From Zelopaecilomyces penicillatus (Eukaryota > Ascomycota > Sordariomycetes > Hypocreales > Pseudodiploosporaceae): DNA of 64,000 nt. Numbering within the stretch: the stretch's first letter is position 1; each line of letters opens with the position of its first letter. The stretch covers positions 3,112,501-3,176,500 of the forward strand of contig VCCP01000006.1 of the NCBI GenBank assembly GCA_005765155.1. Direction: 5' to 3'. The notes beneath the pieces are model-generated. The model was not told the origin of the DNA and ran no database searches. It was given only the letters and a program-made list of their open reading frames with translations. Of the stretch, positions 24,263-36,092 are shown in pieces. The position numbers were made by a program, and so were the translations under genes.

Positions 24263-25341
24263 TCACTGCTTCTTGGCTTCGCGTGCTTGCTTGCGGAGCG
24301 CTCGTCGTCGAATATCCACGTGCATGTTCTTATTCTGAGAGATGGTAATGGGGCTGTTAACGCCTACGGTATTTTCGATGATCCACAGCATAAAGGCATG
24401 GCTCCACCATGGAGTGTAGGTGTATGAGGCGGTTTGATAACCACCAGATCCGACCTTGCCCAAAGCTGCCTTGACAAAGTTACGGGCGTTGGGAATAAGA
24501 AGGCTCGGCTTGCGGATCTTGCTCATGGCTGTGGTGACAAGGTGGCTTAGGACCAAGTAAACATCAACGTTGTCGTCTGACAACTCTGCAGACAAAGCGT
24601 TGCTCCATTGCTGCAGGAACGCCTTGCTGCCAGAATAGGTAGCCAGAAGAGGAGTAGGTGTCCAGCCGCCAAAAGAGCCCATTGTCAAGATCAAGCCGCT
24701 CTTCCGTTGCTTCAGGATCGGGGCAACAACCTGTGTGACCTTGAGAGTTCCGAGACAGTTGATTGTGACGATGCTCTGGAGCTCCTCCTTGGGGGTTTCC
24801 AAGAACGGAACAGGCATGCTGTGGCTCTGACCAACGTTGTTGATAAGAATACCAACGTCCAGACCCTGCACGAGAGCTCGGAGTCTCTCGTAGTCTACAT
24901 CTTTGTCCAAAGAAAAGTCCATGGCCAAAGTCTTGACTTGAAGGCCCTTGCCAGGGTACTTTTGTTCAATCTCTTGGGCGAGAGTGTCGAGCTTCGATTG
25001 GGTTCGGGAGACGAGGACGAGGTTGAAGCCTTTCGCAGCAAGTTGAGTGGCATACTCCTTGCCTAGGCCGTCCGAGGCACCAGTAACGACGGCCCAAGTG
25101 CCGGGCTTGCCATATTTGCGAAGCTAGATACTCAAGTTAACAACCATAGCATTAAAGTTACTCTTGATAAAAACCACTGCCGACGTACGTTGGTTCCGCC
25201 CAGCACGAACGAACTGAGGAAGAGTCGCAGATAGCTGAACAGCTTAGAGCCGAGAAACAGTGCGCCGACGGCAGCAAAGGCCACCTGGACAGTCTGCGGG
25301 ACGGGAGGCGCCCGCTGAAGGAGATTTGTCACTGCATCCAT
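24263..25341 (-). CDS. IFA38: Very-long-chain 3-oxoacyl-CoA reductase (Ifa38/KAR)
   Basis: Two exons (25341-25189 and 25123-24263) around a 65-base intron encode 337 residues. The enzyme reduces 3-ketoacyl-CoA to 3-hydroxyacyl-CoA in the ER fatty-acid elongation cycle, using NADPH. Visible features are an N-terminal membrane segment (about 20-45), the short-chain dehydrogenase cofactor motif TGASDGLG at 65-72, the NNVG motif at 146-149, and the catalytic Ser201, Tyr214 and Lys218 (YSGSK). A second hydrophobic stretch lies near the C-terminus (WWSHAFMLWIIENT). The C-terminus has Lys-Lys three residues from the end (AKKQ), consistent with an ER retrieval signal. It shares a divergent promoter region with RAD5. 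Confidence 0.93.
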
Positions 25342-26529
25342 GTTTTTTTTGGTGTCGGACGGATGAAAGCAAACCGTTGGATTCGACGTTATGTGGAAGA
25401 GTTGAAGATGTGGTCAGAGCTGTCCAGGCCCCCGAAGAAAAAGATGCCCGGAGTGATGACATTATAGTGCTATAGGTTTGGTGGGCTGCAGGCCTGCTTA
25501 CAAGGGGCCCCCAAAACGTGCTGGTTTGGAATTGGGTGTCATCAATTTTACAAGGTTGGTCCAGAAATGGATCCGAACGTCCGCCCCAACAAGAAAAAAA
25601 AGACGGATCCGACATTTACGATAAGGATTCGGATTCGGATGCAGCTCCAACTGCAAGTTCGTTGAGACATTAATCCACATTGATAGTATAGAGGATCCCT
25701 CATCGAAGGCATGTGACTCCAGCTTGCTCTTAATATGCCGGAACACTGTATCCGTGAAGTCCGCCAGATGCTTGATGGACCAGGGCGGAAAAGTATGGTT
25801 CCCCAATAGTTAGACTTTCAGGGCTGCCACCGTCAAGTCAAGAGTAAGCCGACTAAGGCATCGGAAAGGAATGAAAGAATAGCCCTTAATTCTCCTTGGA
25901 TTTCGGCGCATTTAGTCCCAGTCTAGTGTTCTATGTCAAGTTAGTGCTATAATGAAGAAAGCCTCGGAGGAGCTTCATAGTATTGCTTCTAGGAGCCCCG
26001 TGTACAGTTTACAACAAGTTCCATCGGTTTAGATACGTTGCGATCATCGACTTGAAAATACCAAAGAGATGAAACTGGCTGCCATTCAATTAAGCCTCAA
26101 TCAATATTTGGCGACCTTCTCACTGGTGCAGTATTAAAAGCGAAATTTGCCGACAATGTCATTCGAAGGCTATCAGTGTGTTGTTTTGCACTGGAATTTT
26201 TGACGGTGCTTTCGATCCGCAACCAACTATGCTGCGCCATGAACCTAAATCTTTTAATTTCAATAAAAACCAAAAAAAAATAAAAATGATCGTATCTCGC
26301 TGTAACTGTCTTGCGTTAGGCGTCTGAAACTGCAACTTCAAAGTGTTTTCAAATGTTGAGTTTGTTTCGTCGATCTCGTAACCCCTTTGCCCCCACACAT
26401 TTGCCATCACGCAGTCACATGATCCATCTACGCGGTCGCGCAACCTAGCACAACCGGCGCGTCTCCCAAGTTAAGAGGATAGCACTGCTTAAGCCCAAAC
26501 AGGAGTGTTCCCAATGACCCCGACAAACC
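25342..26529. promoter_or_regulatory. Divergent promoter region between IFA38 and RAD5
   Basis: This 1.2-kb region separates two divergent start codons. It contains A-runs near 26270 and no supported gene. The frames seen on the minus strand are low-information and lack splice partners. Confidence 0.45.
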
Positions 26530-29500
26530 ATGGATTCGGGGCTGTCACAAGACCGTCCCGTAAAGAAGCGGAGGTTCTTTCGGGAGCCGGATGAACCGTC
26601 GTCTGATCCTGTAGCCTTCAGTCCCAGGCATGCAGAAAGCTCCCCACTACGACGCCACACGATCAAAGAAGAGGATGACGATGGCAGAATCAAAGTGGAA
26701 GACGGCCAGGCCACTCCATCGAAGGCCCCTGGCCTCAGAATACTACCGGGACCATCAACGCCTGTGCGCCCTATCTCGGAGGCACTTCCGCCGTCCGAAT
26801 CGAAGCGTGAATCTTCCGAGGTGACGTTTGACAAGGACACGTTTGAGAGCTTCGTTGGGGATAAGGTAGCAGCCAATGTGCTCAAGGTTATCCGCGATGT
26901 CTGCGGCGACAATCTCGAGCGTGCCGTCAACATGTATTTTGATGGCACTTACAAGAAGCTATTAAAGCCATCCTTCCCTATTGGTCGCCCTCTAGTAACT
27001 AGCACTTCTGGCCTAAATCGACAATCGACGAATATGACGGAAGCTCTACCGCCGCCACAATTGCCCCAAGCTGCCGTCCGAAGAATGCCAGAATCGAGAT
27101 ACATTGGTGCCTTTGGGGTGGAGGGCTGGGCGACGAGGAGCGGTGTAAATATCCTCAAGCATGGCGATACGGTGAAAATCGAGCGTCAGAAAATCCAACC
27201 ACCACAACCGCCTAAAGTCAAGGCCAAACTCGGAGTGGCACCACCTACACCTGTTAGATCAACCATGGCCTCAAGAAGAGTGGATGTTATTGTTCGGTTT
27301 ACAAATGAAAGCGGCATGGAGATTGGCAGACTACCCAAAGACACAGCGAACTGGGTTTCTACACTCATCGATCAAAAAATTTGCAAGTTTGAAGGAACTT
27401 GCGTCTATGCGCCGGAACGCCTTCGGACAAACGATACAGTGTTTTTGCAGCTGAGGTGTTCGCTGCTTAGCTCTGCTTTTCACAATCGTAGGTTCCAGCT
27501 TGCGGATGACCGACCTACCACTTTTTTTGAGCAGAGCGAAACGGCGGATGAAAAGGAGCTCCGGTTGCAACAGGTAGCACTTGTCCGACTCTTTCAGGAG
27601 ATTAACCTGCAACCCACAGCTACCAATGCTGTAGCCAAAGATGGGCGGACGGGGATACTCAAAGCTGCGGAGCTGGACGAACAGAGGCAAAAGGAGGTCA
27701 AGAAGGCTACTGCCACGGCAAACAAAGAGTCTGGAAACTCGTCCCCCTCTGAGGAGCCAGAGGAGGGCGAGGAACTAGAACAGGACCAACTCGACACGCT
27801 ATACAAGAAGGCGCAGACATTTGACTTCAACACCCCAAAAGCCGAGCCAGCAAGTAGTTTTGCCATGACTCTTCGACCCTACCAGAAGCAGTCTCTCCAT
27901 TGGATGATGTCGAAAGAAAAAGACGAGAGGAGCAACCGAGAGCCTTCTATGCATCCTCTGTGGGAAGAATACGCATGGCCAGTCAAAGATGTTGATGACA
28001 AGGACACACTACTAGTGGAGGACCAGTCGAAATTCTACGTCAATCCCTACTCTGGCGATCTATCTCTTGAATTCCCCGTTCAGGAGCAACATTGTCTGGG
28101 CGGAATCTTGGCTGATGAGATGGGACTGGGCAAGACGATCCAGATGCTTAGTCTAATACATTCACACAAGTCCGAGCTCGCGCGCCAGGTCCGTCTTTCG
28201 AATGGGGGTATGACCAGCGTTAATCAGTTGCCGCGACTGGGTATGAATGCGGCAACTGTTCTGGATGCTCCTTGCACAACACTTGTCGTCGCTCCAATGT
28301 CTCTACTTTCGCAGTGGCAAAGCGAGGCTGAAAAGGCTTCCAAAGAGGGGACAATGAGAATCGAACTATACTACGGGAGTGACAAGACTGCCAACCTAAA
28401 AGCCCTCTGCTGTGCTGGCAATGCATCCTGCGCGCCCGACCTCGTCATTACTAGCTACGGCGTTATCTTGTCCGAGTTTAGCAATTTGGCATCAAAGAAT
28501 GGCGATAGGACGTTCCACAACGGTATTTTCTCACTAAAGTTCTTTCGCATAATTCTCGACGAGGCCCACCACATCAAGAATAGAGCATCCAAAACGGCCA
28601 AGGCGTGCTATGAGCTTGCGGCCGACCACCGCTGGGCTCTTACTGGCACCCCTATTGTCAATAGGCTGGAAGATTTGTTCAGTCTCGTGCGCTTCCTGGG
28701 AGTGGAGCCGTGGAGTAATTTTTCTTTTTGGAAGACTTTCATCACTGTGCCATTTGAATCGGGCGAATTTATGCGGGCTCTCGACGTCGTGCAGACGGTA
28801 CTTGAACCGCTCGTCATGCGGCGAACTAAAGACATGAAGACGCCAGATGGGCAACCATTGGTGCCTCTGCCACCTAAACATGTTGAGATTGTCGAGGTGG
28901 AACTCTCCAAGACGGAGCGAGATATCTACGATTACATCTTCGGTAAAGTGAAGCGGACACTTTCTAAAAGCATGGAGGCAGGCACCGTCTTGAAGGCATT
29001 CACCACCCTCTTTGCTCAGATTTTGCGTCTGCGTCAATCTTGCTGCCACCCCATCCTTGTTCGCAACCGAGAGGTAGTTGCTGATGAGGAGGAGGCTGGC
29101 GCTGCTGCTGATGCGGCAGCAGGGTTGGGGGATGACATGGATCTCGAGTCTCTTGTTGCGCAATTCACCGCTGTGACGGATGAAGCGTCCAAGGAAAACA
29201 ATGTTTTTGGAGCGCACGCGTTACAGGAAATTCGCAACGAGTCTGAAAAGGAGTGCCCGCTATGCTTTGATGAGCCGATGAATGACCAGATCGTTACTGG
29301 GTGCTGGCACTCGGCCTGTAAAAAGTGTTTGCTGGACTACATGAAGCATGAGGGCGATCGTGGTGTTGTGACGAAGTGCTTCAACTGTCGTGAACCGATC
29401 AATCCAAGGGATCTCTTTGAGGTTGTGCGCCATGATGACGAGCCTGTCGATGAATTCAGCAATCCTCGTATAAGCCTTCAACGTCTAGGCGTCAACGCAT

Positions 29501-30100
29501 CTTCCGCCAAGATTGCTGCTCTAATGTCCCAACTTCGCGCCTTACGACGGGAGCATCCCCAGATGAAGTCTGTCGTCTTTTCTCAATTCACCTCGTTCTT
29601 ATCTCTAATCGAGCCTGCTCTCGCACGGCTAAACATGAAGTTCCTTCGCCTCGATGGCACCATGGCCCAGCGGGCTCGCGCAGCCGTTTTGCGTGAGTTT
29701 GCCGAAAAGGAAGGTTTCACGGTGTTGCTCATTAGTTTGCGTGCGGGTGGCGTCGGGTTGAACTTGACAAGCGCTGGCCGTGTGTTTATGATGGACCCCT
29801 GGTGGAGTTTTGCGGTTGAGGCGCAGGCTATTGATCGTGTTCATAGGCTTGGCCAGGAGCATGAAGTTTTTGTTAAGCGGTTCGTGGTGAAGGACAGTGT
29901 GGAGGGGCGGATGTTGAAGGTTCAAGATCGGAAGAAGTTCATGTGAGTTTTTCTTTGTTTCTCAGGACCCGTGACAAAACTCATATTCAGGACCAGCTGC
30001 TAATATGATGGTGTTATACAGTGCATCTTCGCTCGGCATGATGAGCGACGAAGAGAAGAAGCTCCAGCGGATCGAGGATATCAAGGAGCTGTTGAGCTGA
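26530..30100 (+). CDS. RAD5: Rad5: SNF2-family DNA translocase and RING E3 ubiquitin ligase
   Basis: Exon 1 (26530-29942) and a short exon 2 (30022-30100) encode 1,163 residues. The long frame otherwise runs into a stop inside the GTGAGT donor, and splicing restores the family C-terminus (KKLQRIEDIKELLS). Domain order is a disordered N-terminus, HIRAN (about 188-330; RYIGAFGVEGWATRSG), SNF2 N-lobe with Walker A LADEMGLGKT (about 525-535) and DEAHH (about 677), a RING finger inserted between the lobes (starting near 908, CPLCFDEPMNDQIVTGCWHS), and a helicase C-lobe (GGVGLNL). HIRAN plus SNF2 plus an inserted RING is diagnostic for Rad5/HLTF. Rad5 acts at stalled forks, working with Ubc13-Mms2 to polyubiquitinate PCNA and catalysing fork reversal. 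It is intact. Confidence 0.95.
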
Positions 30101-31090
30101 GACTAAATACGTCAAAAGAGTCTGGGTAAGATCTGTACAAAAGTTTCTGCCGGTTGGGACGGGGTGGTGGGACATGTTGGGCATATTACAATGGCGCATC
30201 AAAACAGGGAGCGTTTTTGCATGGACATGGCGTTGCTGTTTTTGTATCTGTGCTGTTGGAGATTGATCATAGGCCTGGCGCATTCAATGCACGGAATTCA
30301 CGGTAATCAATGAAGCTTCTCTATATGGCTAGTATTGCACATGGGATTGGTTACAATCTTCGTTTCAATTCTGACAACTAGCAATGTGTGGGACTATCCA
30401 GCAACTTTCAGCAATATCCAGCAATATCTCATCATTCTCAACTAAATCTAACAGCATCAAACAACATCTACCCAGCAAGCCTTCTGCTGGCGTGGGGTGA
30501 TGAGAGCTTCATTCTGCCCCCATCAAGTCCCATCGTTGAATGTTTCCCCCCCTGAGCGAGCCGCATTCTGCAACACAGCCTCACTCAGCAAGTCTTCATT
30601 ATCTTCCATTTCATTTGGAGACCTGGAGACGAAAAAGTAGACTTATCTTGTTGTTTTTTCTAGTTCCCCGTCAACCGTTTCACCTCTACAACAGTACCAG
30701 CAGTAACTCTCCCCTGCAAAATTTCTCCCACGCGCGAACAACTGTTAGCCAGAATGGGTTTCCATATATTAGAGAAGCCGATAAGTGGCAACAAAAAGAG
30801 GTGGACAACAATGGAAATAGACAAATTTAGAATTTCCATGACAAATGTATCTATGGAGAACATCATTAATTACAAACCCAATCCACTCCAGTCCATCGCA
30901 TCCATTCGCCAGTCTATCGCATTTGCAGGGAGCAAGTAAGTAACCAACTACCAGTCAGGAATTTCAGTGTTACTCGTGATGGCAGTCCCACAGCTACCTA
31001 GGTAAGGTAGGTGAGAAGAGCAAATCGGGGGGCAACGCTGCGGAAGGTTGACAACTTCAAAAAAAAAAACTGATTCGCATGTTTGCTTGA
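30101..31090. other. Intergenic with decamer repeat and CCTAGG motif
   Basis: This spans from the RAD5 stop to the first protease stop. It holds the decamer units at 30401-30430 and a CTACCTAGGTAAGGTAGG motif near 30997. No gene is supported. Confidence 0.45.
30401..30430 (+). repeat. Third decamer array (three clear units)
   Basis: Three consecutive 10-base units begin GCAA (GCAACTTTCA, GCAATATCCA, GCAATATCTC), with a possible start of the same periodicity from 30381. They match the unit type at 9281-9340. Confidence 0.65.
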
Positions 31091-33073
31091 TTAGTTAGTC
31101 CCCACAATGCGAATATGTGTTATTTCCCCTTTAGAAAGGGCCTTGATGTCCGCAAAAACATCCTCAATGGGAGTTACGAGGGCGTATTTAACACCGCTTC
31201 CAAGTTGCTGCGGCTTCTGTCCACTAAACAGAAGCCCCAGTGCTCTGCCCTCCCCGTCGAACACAACAGAGCCTGAATCTCCCCCAGCGGCAAAGACTTG
31301 GCTGAAACCTGTACCAATATATGTGTATTCTGTTGACATCCGTTGTTTCCTGTTTGAAAAAACATGCGAGTCATCTGAAAGTCTACAATCTGTTTTGAAG
31401 CCGTTGAATAGCCCGCCTGTATTCCGTGTGCTGGCTCCCATCTTGTAGATTGCACTTCCTTGTCTCAAGTTTGCCAGCGACGACCCACTTGGCTCCTGGA
31501 GAGTCTTGTCGAAAGTGTTTGATGGAATATATTTCGCGCCACATCCCGGCAGCCACTCATCTCGACCAGGAAGCTGGTTCTTGCCGATGCGCTCCTGATT
31601 GAGCGGTTTTAGCAAGGCCCAGTCTAGTCGGCCATTGTTTGGGGTACGTCGCACAAAGCCTGACCCAAACCAAACCTCAGCAAAGAGCTGCTTGTCTAGG
31701 TCAAAGAACTGAGTCTGCTGTTGGATGATCTCAGGCTTCATAGTCCCTGGAACGGCTTCTGAGAATGCGTCGAGGGTATGATTGTGTTTAGTTCGAGCTG
31801 GATGCTCAACCAACTTACGCTTCTTCACTGTTTTCGGATAGAAGCCGTTCTCATCTGTCTCCCAAAGATCTGATTCCGGTATCGGGACTCCAACTTGAGA
31901 ACTAGGGCGTCTTCCAGACTCAGGGAGTATCTCCGGGTCTGCTATAAGCCTAAAGCCAATAACACAAGACCGAACAACATGGTAGTTTGTAAGTGCCAAT
32001 GTTGTCCAATTGGGAGAGTTCTTGGTCTTGATCTCAATATAGCATCCTAATGTTCCGACGCCAGGGTTACAAATTTTCCCATCATTCCGCGTCAAATAAC
32101 GATAGGCACCGATATCAGCACCCATATTGACTTTGGTTTGATACTTTGAGTAGTGAACAAGATTATACTCCTCTCGGAATTCCTCACTTTGGCTGGCACC
32201 TTCCGCAGGTACGAGGTCAAAGACAAATCGCGACATGGTGTTGTGCTCCATGTGAACCTGAAGTTTGTAATTGTATCCATCAACAAATTCTTGAAGCCTG
32301 TGAAGCACTGGGGGCCACGAATTTTGGCTTGATTCGTAGTCAACGGAGATATATACCGTTTTCGGATTACCTTCCCATCGGTAGCCGAGCGAAAACAAGG
32401 AAACAGCCGTGACAAAATTTGCTGTGGCGCTAAAGTCGTCAAGAATCTGGACAACTCCGGTGCGGATAGCAGGCCAGTCGAGGGATAGCCCGTCAAAATC
32501 AGAGTCGATGGGAATTGGCGAGATGTACTTGCGCATCGCAAGCTCTGGCGCAATCATTTCAACTGCGATATCGAGGTCTTTCAGTTCATTTACCGAAGAT
32601 ATAAGGTTATTGATGTACTTCTTCAACTCTTTCACAATCGCTTCCCACGTACTCGGCGCATCAGGCGTCCATTTTGTTATAATTAGCAGAGTGGGTTGCG
32701 CAGTCTCAGGCGCCTCTTCAATCACTCGCGACACAATATCGACTTCATAGACAAGGTTGGGGTTACCGTGAGGACCCTCGGTTTCGAACAAAGGCATAAA
32801 GCCAGGAGCATCCTCGGGATCCGTGATACCGTGGCGTAAAAGAACATCGGTAGCATGATCAGTAATTTCATTTCCCAAGAGACGTGTAATATTGCGGCAG
32901 TTGTCGTCCATAATACTGCGTAAGGGCAGAGGACGGAGTGGTGGCGCACCGACACGATACTTGACACATGACACTCCGAATTTCCCTGTGGGATCTTCTT
33001 CTTCGGATGAGGCTTGTGTCCGTCGTCTTCGAGAGCTTCCCGAACTGGCTGTCAAAGGTGGGGTTGGCAACAT
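31091..33073 (-). CDS. Cytosolic protein with trypsin-like serine protease domain, copy 1
   Basis: One uninterrupted frame of 660 residues starts at ATG 33073. It has no signal peptide. Residues 1-30 are Ser/Arg/Glu-rich and disordered. Residues 31 to about 330 form an alpha/beta region I do not recognise. Residues 335-650 look like a chymotrypsin-fold peptidase: ALTNYHV with His365, RLDWALLKP with Asp484, and GGDSGSVVF with Ser600, all in the right order and local context. The gap between His and Asp (119 residues) is much longer than in secreted trypsins, implying an insertion. The paralogue at 34017-36005 keeps all three residues at identical positions. Such protease domains also occur as effector parts of fungal NLR proteins, so a self-defence role is possible but only inferred. 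Confidence 0.8.
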   Translation of the reverse strand: MLPTPPLTASSGSSRRRRTQASSEEEDPTGKFGVSCVKYRVGAPPLRPLPLRSIMDDNCRNITRLLGNEITDHATDVLLRHGITDPEDAPGFMPLFETEGPHGNPNLVYEVDIVSRVIEEAPETAQPTLLIITKWTPDAPSTWEAIVKELKKYINNLISSVNELKDLDIAVEMIAPELAMRKYISPIPIDSDFDGLSLDWPAIRTGVVQILDDFSATANFVTAVSLFSLGYRWEGNPKTVYISVDYESSQNSWPPVLHRLQEFVDGYNYKLQVHMEHNTMSRFVFDLVPAEGASQSEEFREEYNLVHYSKYQTKVNMGADIGAYRYLTRNDGKICNPGVGTLGCYIEIKTKNSPNWTTLALTNYHVVRSCVIGFRLIADPEILPESGRRPSSQVGVPIPESDLWETDENGFYPKTVKKRKLVEHPARTKHNHTLDAFSEAVPGTMKPEIIQQQTQFFDLDKQLFAEVWFGSGFVRRTPNNGRLDWALLKPLNQERIGKNQLPGRDEWLPGCGAKYIPSNTFDKTLQEPSGSSLANLRQGSAIYKMGASTRNTGGLFNGFKTDCRLSDDSHVFSNRKQRMSTEYTYIGTGFSQVFAAGGDSGSVVFDGEGRALGLLFSGQKPQQLGSGVKYALVTPIEDVFADIKALSKGEITHIRIVGTN

Positions 33074-34016
33074 TGAGCCGACTGCACCATGTGGTTGGGC
33101 AAAGACGTGGTTGTGGTCTTGAGGATGGGTTGCGGATGGTAAGGTAATGGAGAGTGGTTATTGGGGTGTACTTTGAGATGCAAGAAGAAGAGGCTGCGGG
33201 CAGATGGTTATATGGCGAAATGGCGTGAGTGATGGAATCGAGGAAAGAATTAAAGTTGGACTGAACATTACCTAGGTAGGTAGGCAGAAGTGAAGCGAAT
33301 GTGAAGTGATGTGTGAAGTGGAAGTTACGAGGCCCAGCGCCATGTCCATTTGTGGAGCCAAGGAGGATAGATTCGGTGAAGCGACAGCATCGCCTCAATT
33401 GCTCTCCATCTGCAAACGCCAGTGGCACCAACTTTATGTCGAGTCACAGGCCGTTGAGTTGTTTACACACACGATCAAACGCCACGCCCGCAATAGAGAA
33501 ATCGAGTTCATGACCAGCCACGCCGGACACGCGCATCTATGTGGCACGAAACTAAGCAATGTTGCATGCATGCATGGGGTATTGCTATTTGCATCTTCAC
33601 AACTCTAATGTTCGCACATGACTGAGCACCTCCATGCCCTCATAAGCAATGCCATTGCAAATGCTTTTTAGCTAGGGCCAATATGTTAGCAACAACACCA
33701 GCTAGTAAAATGCAGATGCCTAGCTAAGTTATGGTGGCTGTTAAGGAAAAATTACATTTTGGCCTAGTCACTTATTCACTGTTGGTCGGCATCCCACATC
33801 TGCCATTACCCATACGTCATCTTGTTAATATCAATAGGTAGCCTGCATGTCCCTTCAATTTCTTGTCACTTCACTCGGACCAGAGGATTGATGTTTGGGC
33901 TGATGTGCAATTGCGGTATTGCAAACAGCTCCAGCAGCTGCCATTATCCACGAGCCATCATTAAATATCCTGCAATTTTTAGCAATTATGATTAGGTATG
34001 TATTAATTTCGTTTAA
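33074..34016. other. Spacer within the protease tandem duplication
   Basis: The upstream flank of copy 1 shares blocks with the upstream flank of copy 2. A CCTAGG-containing motif (ACCTAGGTAGGTAGG) lies near 33270, and weak GCAATTTTTA-like decamers lie near 33972. Small plus-strand frames here are not supported. Confidence 0.45.
33440..33735. repeat. Upstream part of duplicated unit, copy 1
   Basis: Two blocks match the region upstream of copy 2. One (about 33440-33560) includes GTTCATGACCAGCCACGCC and TGTGGCACGAAAC. The other (about 33715-33735) includes GATGCCTAGCTAAGTTATGG. Differences are scattered and include many transitions. Confidence 0.7.
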
Positions 34017-36005
34017 TCAATTATCCTGTCCCTCGGCAATCCGAACGTCCGTAATCTCGCCATTAGAAAGCTTCTTGATATCGGCAAAAACCTCGTCAAT
34101 GGGTGTCATGAAGCCAAATCCCGCCCCAGGTTCGCATGCCTGAGGACTTTGCCCACTAAATAGAAGCCCCAGGGCCCTACCATCATTATCGAATACTACC
34201 GCGCCTGAATCTCCCATCACGGCAAAGGGTGTGCCGGTACCTGCACTGATATATGTATATTCTGTTGAGCTCCGCTGGCACTTCTCTGAAAAGACATAAG
34301 CGTCTTCGAGGAGACTACATTCGGCCTTGAGTGCGTTGAAATACCCAACCGTATGCCGCGTTCTGGCTCCAATCTTGAAGATTGGCTCTCCGTGTGTCAC
34401 ACTTGCCAGTGACGGCTCGGTCGGTGCCTTGAGGGTCGCATTAAACGTCCTAACTGGGCAATGTGATGGCTCAACACGTCCCCACCAGTCTTCTCGACTG
34501 GGAAACCGATTCTCACCCACACGTTTTTCACTGAGTGGCCTCAGTAAAGCCCAATCAAGTCGGCTGTTCTCCTCGGTGCGTCGCATATAACCTGACCCGG
34601 CCCAGACCTGTGCAAAAGGCTGTTTATCATTGTCGAAGAAGTCTTTCTTTTGGAAGTATTCAGAATCCATCGCCCAAGACAGTTTGGAACATCCGTCGAT
34701 GATTGCATTGTGCGACATCCGTGCTGGATGCTCAATCAATTCGCGTTGAATAACCGATGATGGGAGTAAGCCAGCTCGATCTGTCGCCCAAAGGTCCGAG
34801 TTCACTACCGGGTCTTGCGGAACAGAACAGACAACGAGTTTTCCGTCCCAATGACCAAACACCTTGGATTTCACCGTGGTTTGAAATCCGCTGATGGTTG
34901 GCCGAAGGACATGGTAACTAGTGAGTGCTACTCGAGTCCAGTTAGGGTTGGTCTGGGTTCTGATCTCGAGGAAACATCCTACTGTTCCAGTGAGAGGGTT
35001 GCAAAGTTTCCCATCATTCCGGTTCAAGTAACAGTTGGCGCCAATTTCAGAACCCATATTAACCTTTTCCATGTACTTTGATTCTACCCCAGGATGCCAC
35101 CCATTACCATAGTCATCTTGGCAGGATATGAGAGGGAAAGTGAACTGTGTGACGATATTATGCTCCAAAAGCACCTGGAATCCATGCTTGTATCCATCGA
35201 CAAGCTCTTGAAGGTGTTGGACTACTGGCGGCCAATCCACTGGATCTGAATCATACGAAACCGAGATATACACTGTTTCCGGGTTGCGTTCAGGTTGCCA
35301 AAAGTAGCCAAACGTGAACAGAGTGATGGTCGTGACATAGGTTGCGGTTGCTGGGTGGCTTTCGAGTATTTTAGCAACCCCAAGGCGGATAGCAGGCCAA
35401 TCGGCTGCTATTTGTGGGAACTTATCATCGTTTGGGATTGGTGTGATATATTTCCACATTGAGATTTCTGATGCGGTCATCTCGACGGCGATGTCAATGC
35501 CCTTGAGTTCTTCGAATAGTGCTACGCGGCTGTTGATATAGCGTTTTAGCTTTGCCACAATGCGAGGCCATGTCTGTGGCGTATCAGATGTCCATTTAGT
35601 AGTAATCCAGAGGGTTATCTGTGCTGTGTCGGGTTCCTCTCGAATCACTCGATTTTCAATCCTGATGCCAAATACAAGACCAGGATTACCGTCAGGATCG
35701 CCTTTCCCTTCCATATACGAAAAGTTCATATCTGGACGCTCGGGATCCGTAATGCCAAAACCGCCCAAAACCTCGGTGGCCTTGTCGATCAAGTCTTGGC
35801 CGAGGAGATTCCGGACGGTGCGGCAAGTGTCATTCGTACAACAAACCAAGGGGAGATGGCGAAGCGGCGGGGCGCCGACACGATACTGGACAGAAGATAT
35901 TCCGAAGCTTCCATTTATATCTTCTTCTGTGAACACGGCTCGTGCCCGCCTGGATCGGACGCTTTCCGAGGGGTTTGGTGGCAGTGACGTAGGGCTGGTA
36001 TCCAT
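34017..36005 (-). CDS. Cytosolic protein with trypsin-like serine protease domain, copy 2
   Basis: One uninterrupted frame of 662 residues starts at ATG 36005 and is colinear with copy 1 along its whole length, down to the residue numbering of the triad: His365 (ALTSYHVLRP), Asp484 (SRLDWALLRP) and Ser600 (MGDSGAVVF). The C-terminal region (DGRALGLLFSGQ, DEVFADIKKLS) is the best conserved part. The N-terminal region is more divergent, but Trp, Gly and Pro landmarks such as YRVGAPPLR are kept. There is no signal peptide or membrane segment. A TATA-like stretch lies about 80 bases upstream. Shared length and retained catalytic residues after clear sequence divergence argue that both copies are functional. 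Confidence 0.8.
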   Translation of the reverse strand: MDTSPTSLPPNPSESVRSRRARAVFTEEDINGSFGISSVQYRVGAPPLRHLPLVCCTNDTCRTVRNLLGQDLIDKATEVLGGFGITDPERPDMNFSYMEGKGDPDGNPGLVFGIRIENRVIREEPDTAQITLWITTKWTSDTPQTWPRIVAKLKRYINSRVALFEELKGIDIAVEMTASEISMWKYITPIPNDDKFPQIAADWPAIRLGVAKILESHPATATYVTTITLFTFGYFWQPERNPETVYISVSYDSDPVDWPPVVQHLQELVDGYKHGFQVLLEHNIVTQFTFPLISCQDDYGNGWHPGVESKYMEKVNMGSEIGANCYLNRNDGKLCNPLTGTVGCFLEIRTQTNPNWTRVALTSYHVLRPTISGFQTTVKSKVFGHWDGKLVVCSVPQDPVVNSDLWATDRAGLLPSSVIQRELIEHPARMSHNAIIDGCSKLSWAMDSEYFQKKDFFDNDKQPFAQVWAGSGYMRRTEENSRLDWALLRPLSEKRVGENRFPSREDWWGRVEPSHCPVRTFNATLKAPTEPSLASVTHGEPIFKIGARTRHTVGYFNALKAECSLLEDAYVFSEKCQRSSTEYTYISAGTGTPFAVMGDSGAVVFDNDGRALGLLFSGQSPQACEPGAGFGFMTPIDEVFADIKKLSNGEITDVRIAEGQDN

Positions 36006-36082
36006 GACGTCTTTTGGTTTTGGTAGCGATGTAGAGAGAATCGAAATGCTGATCTATGTGGTGAAACAGTGGTGGACACAAG

Positions 36083-36092
36083 ATATATATAG
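36083..36092 (-). promoter_or_regulatory. TATA-like element of protease copy 2
   Basis: On the minus strand TATATATA lies about 80 bases before ATG 36005, a typical distance for a short fungal 5' leader. This is inferred from position and sequence only. Confidence 0.4.

Noticed and set aside
28534..29217. Minus-strand frame of 227 residues inside RAD5
   Set aside because: Lies wholly within the conserved Rad5 helicase coding sequence and has no motif of its own.
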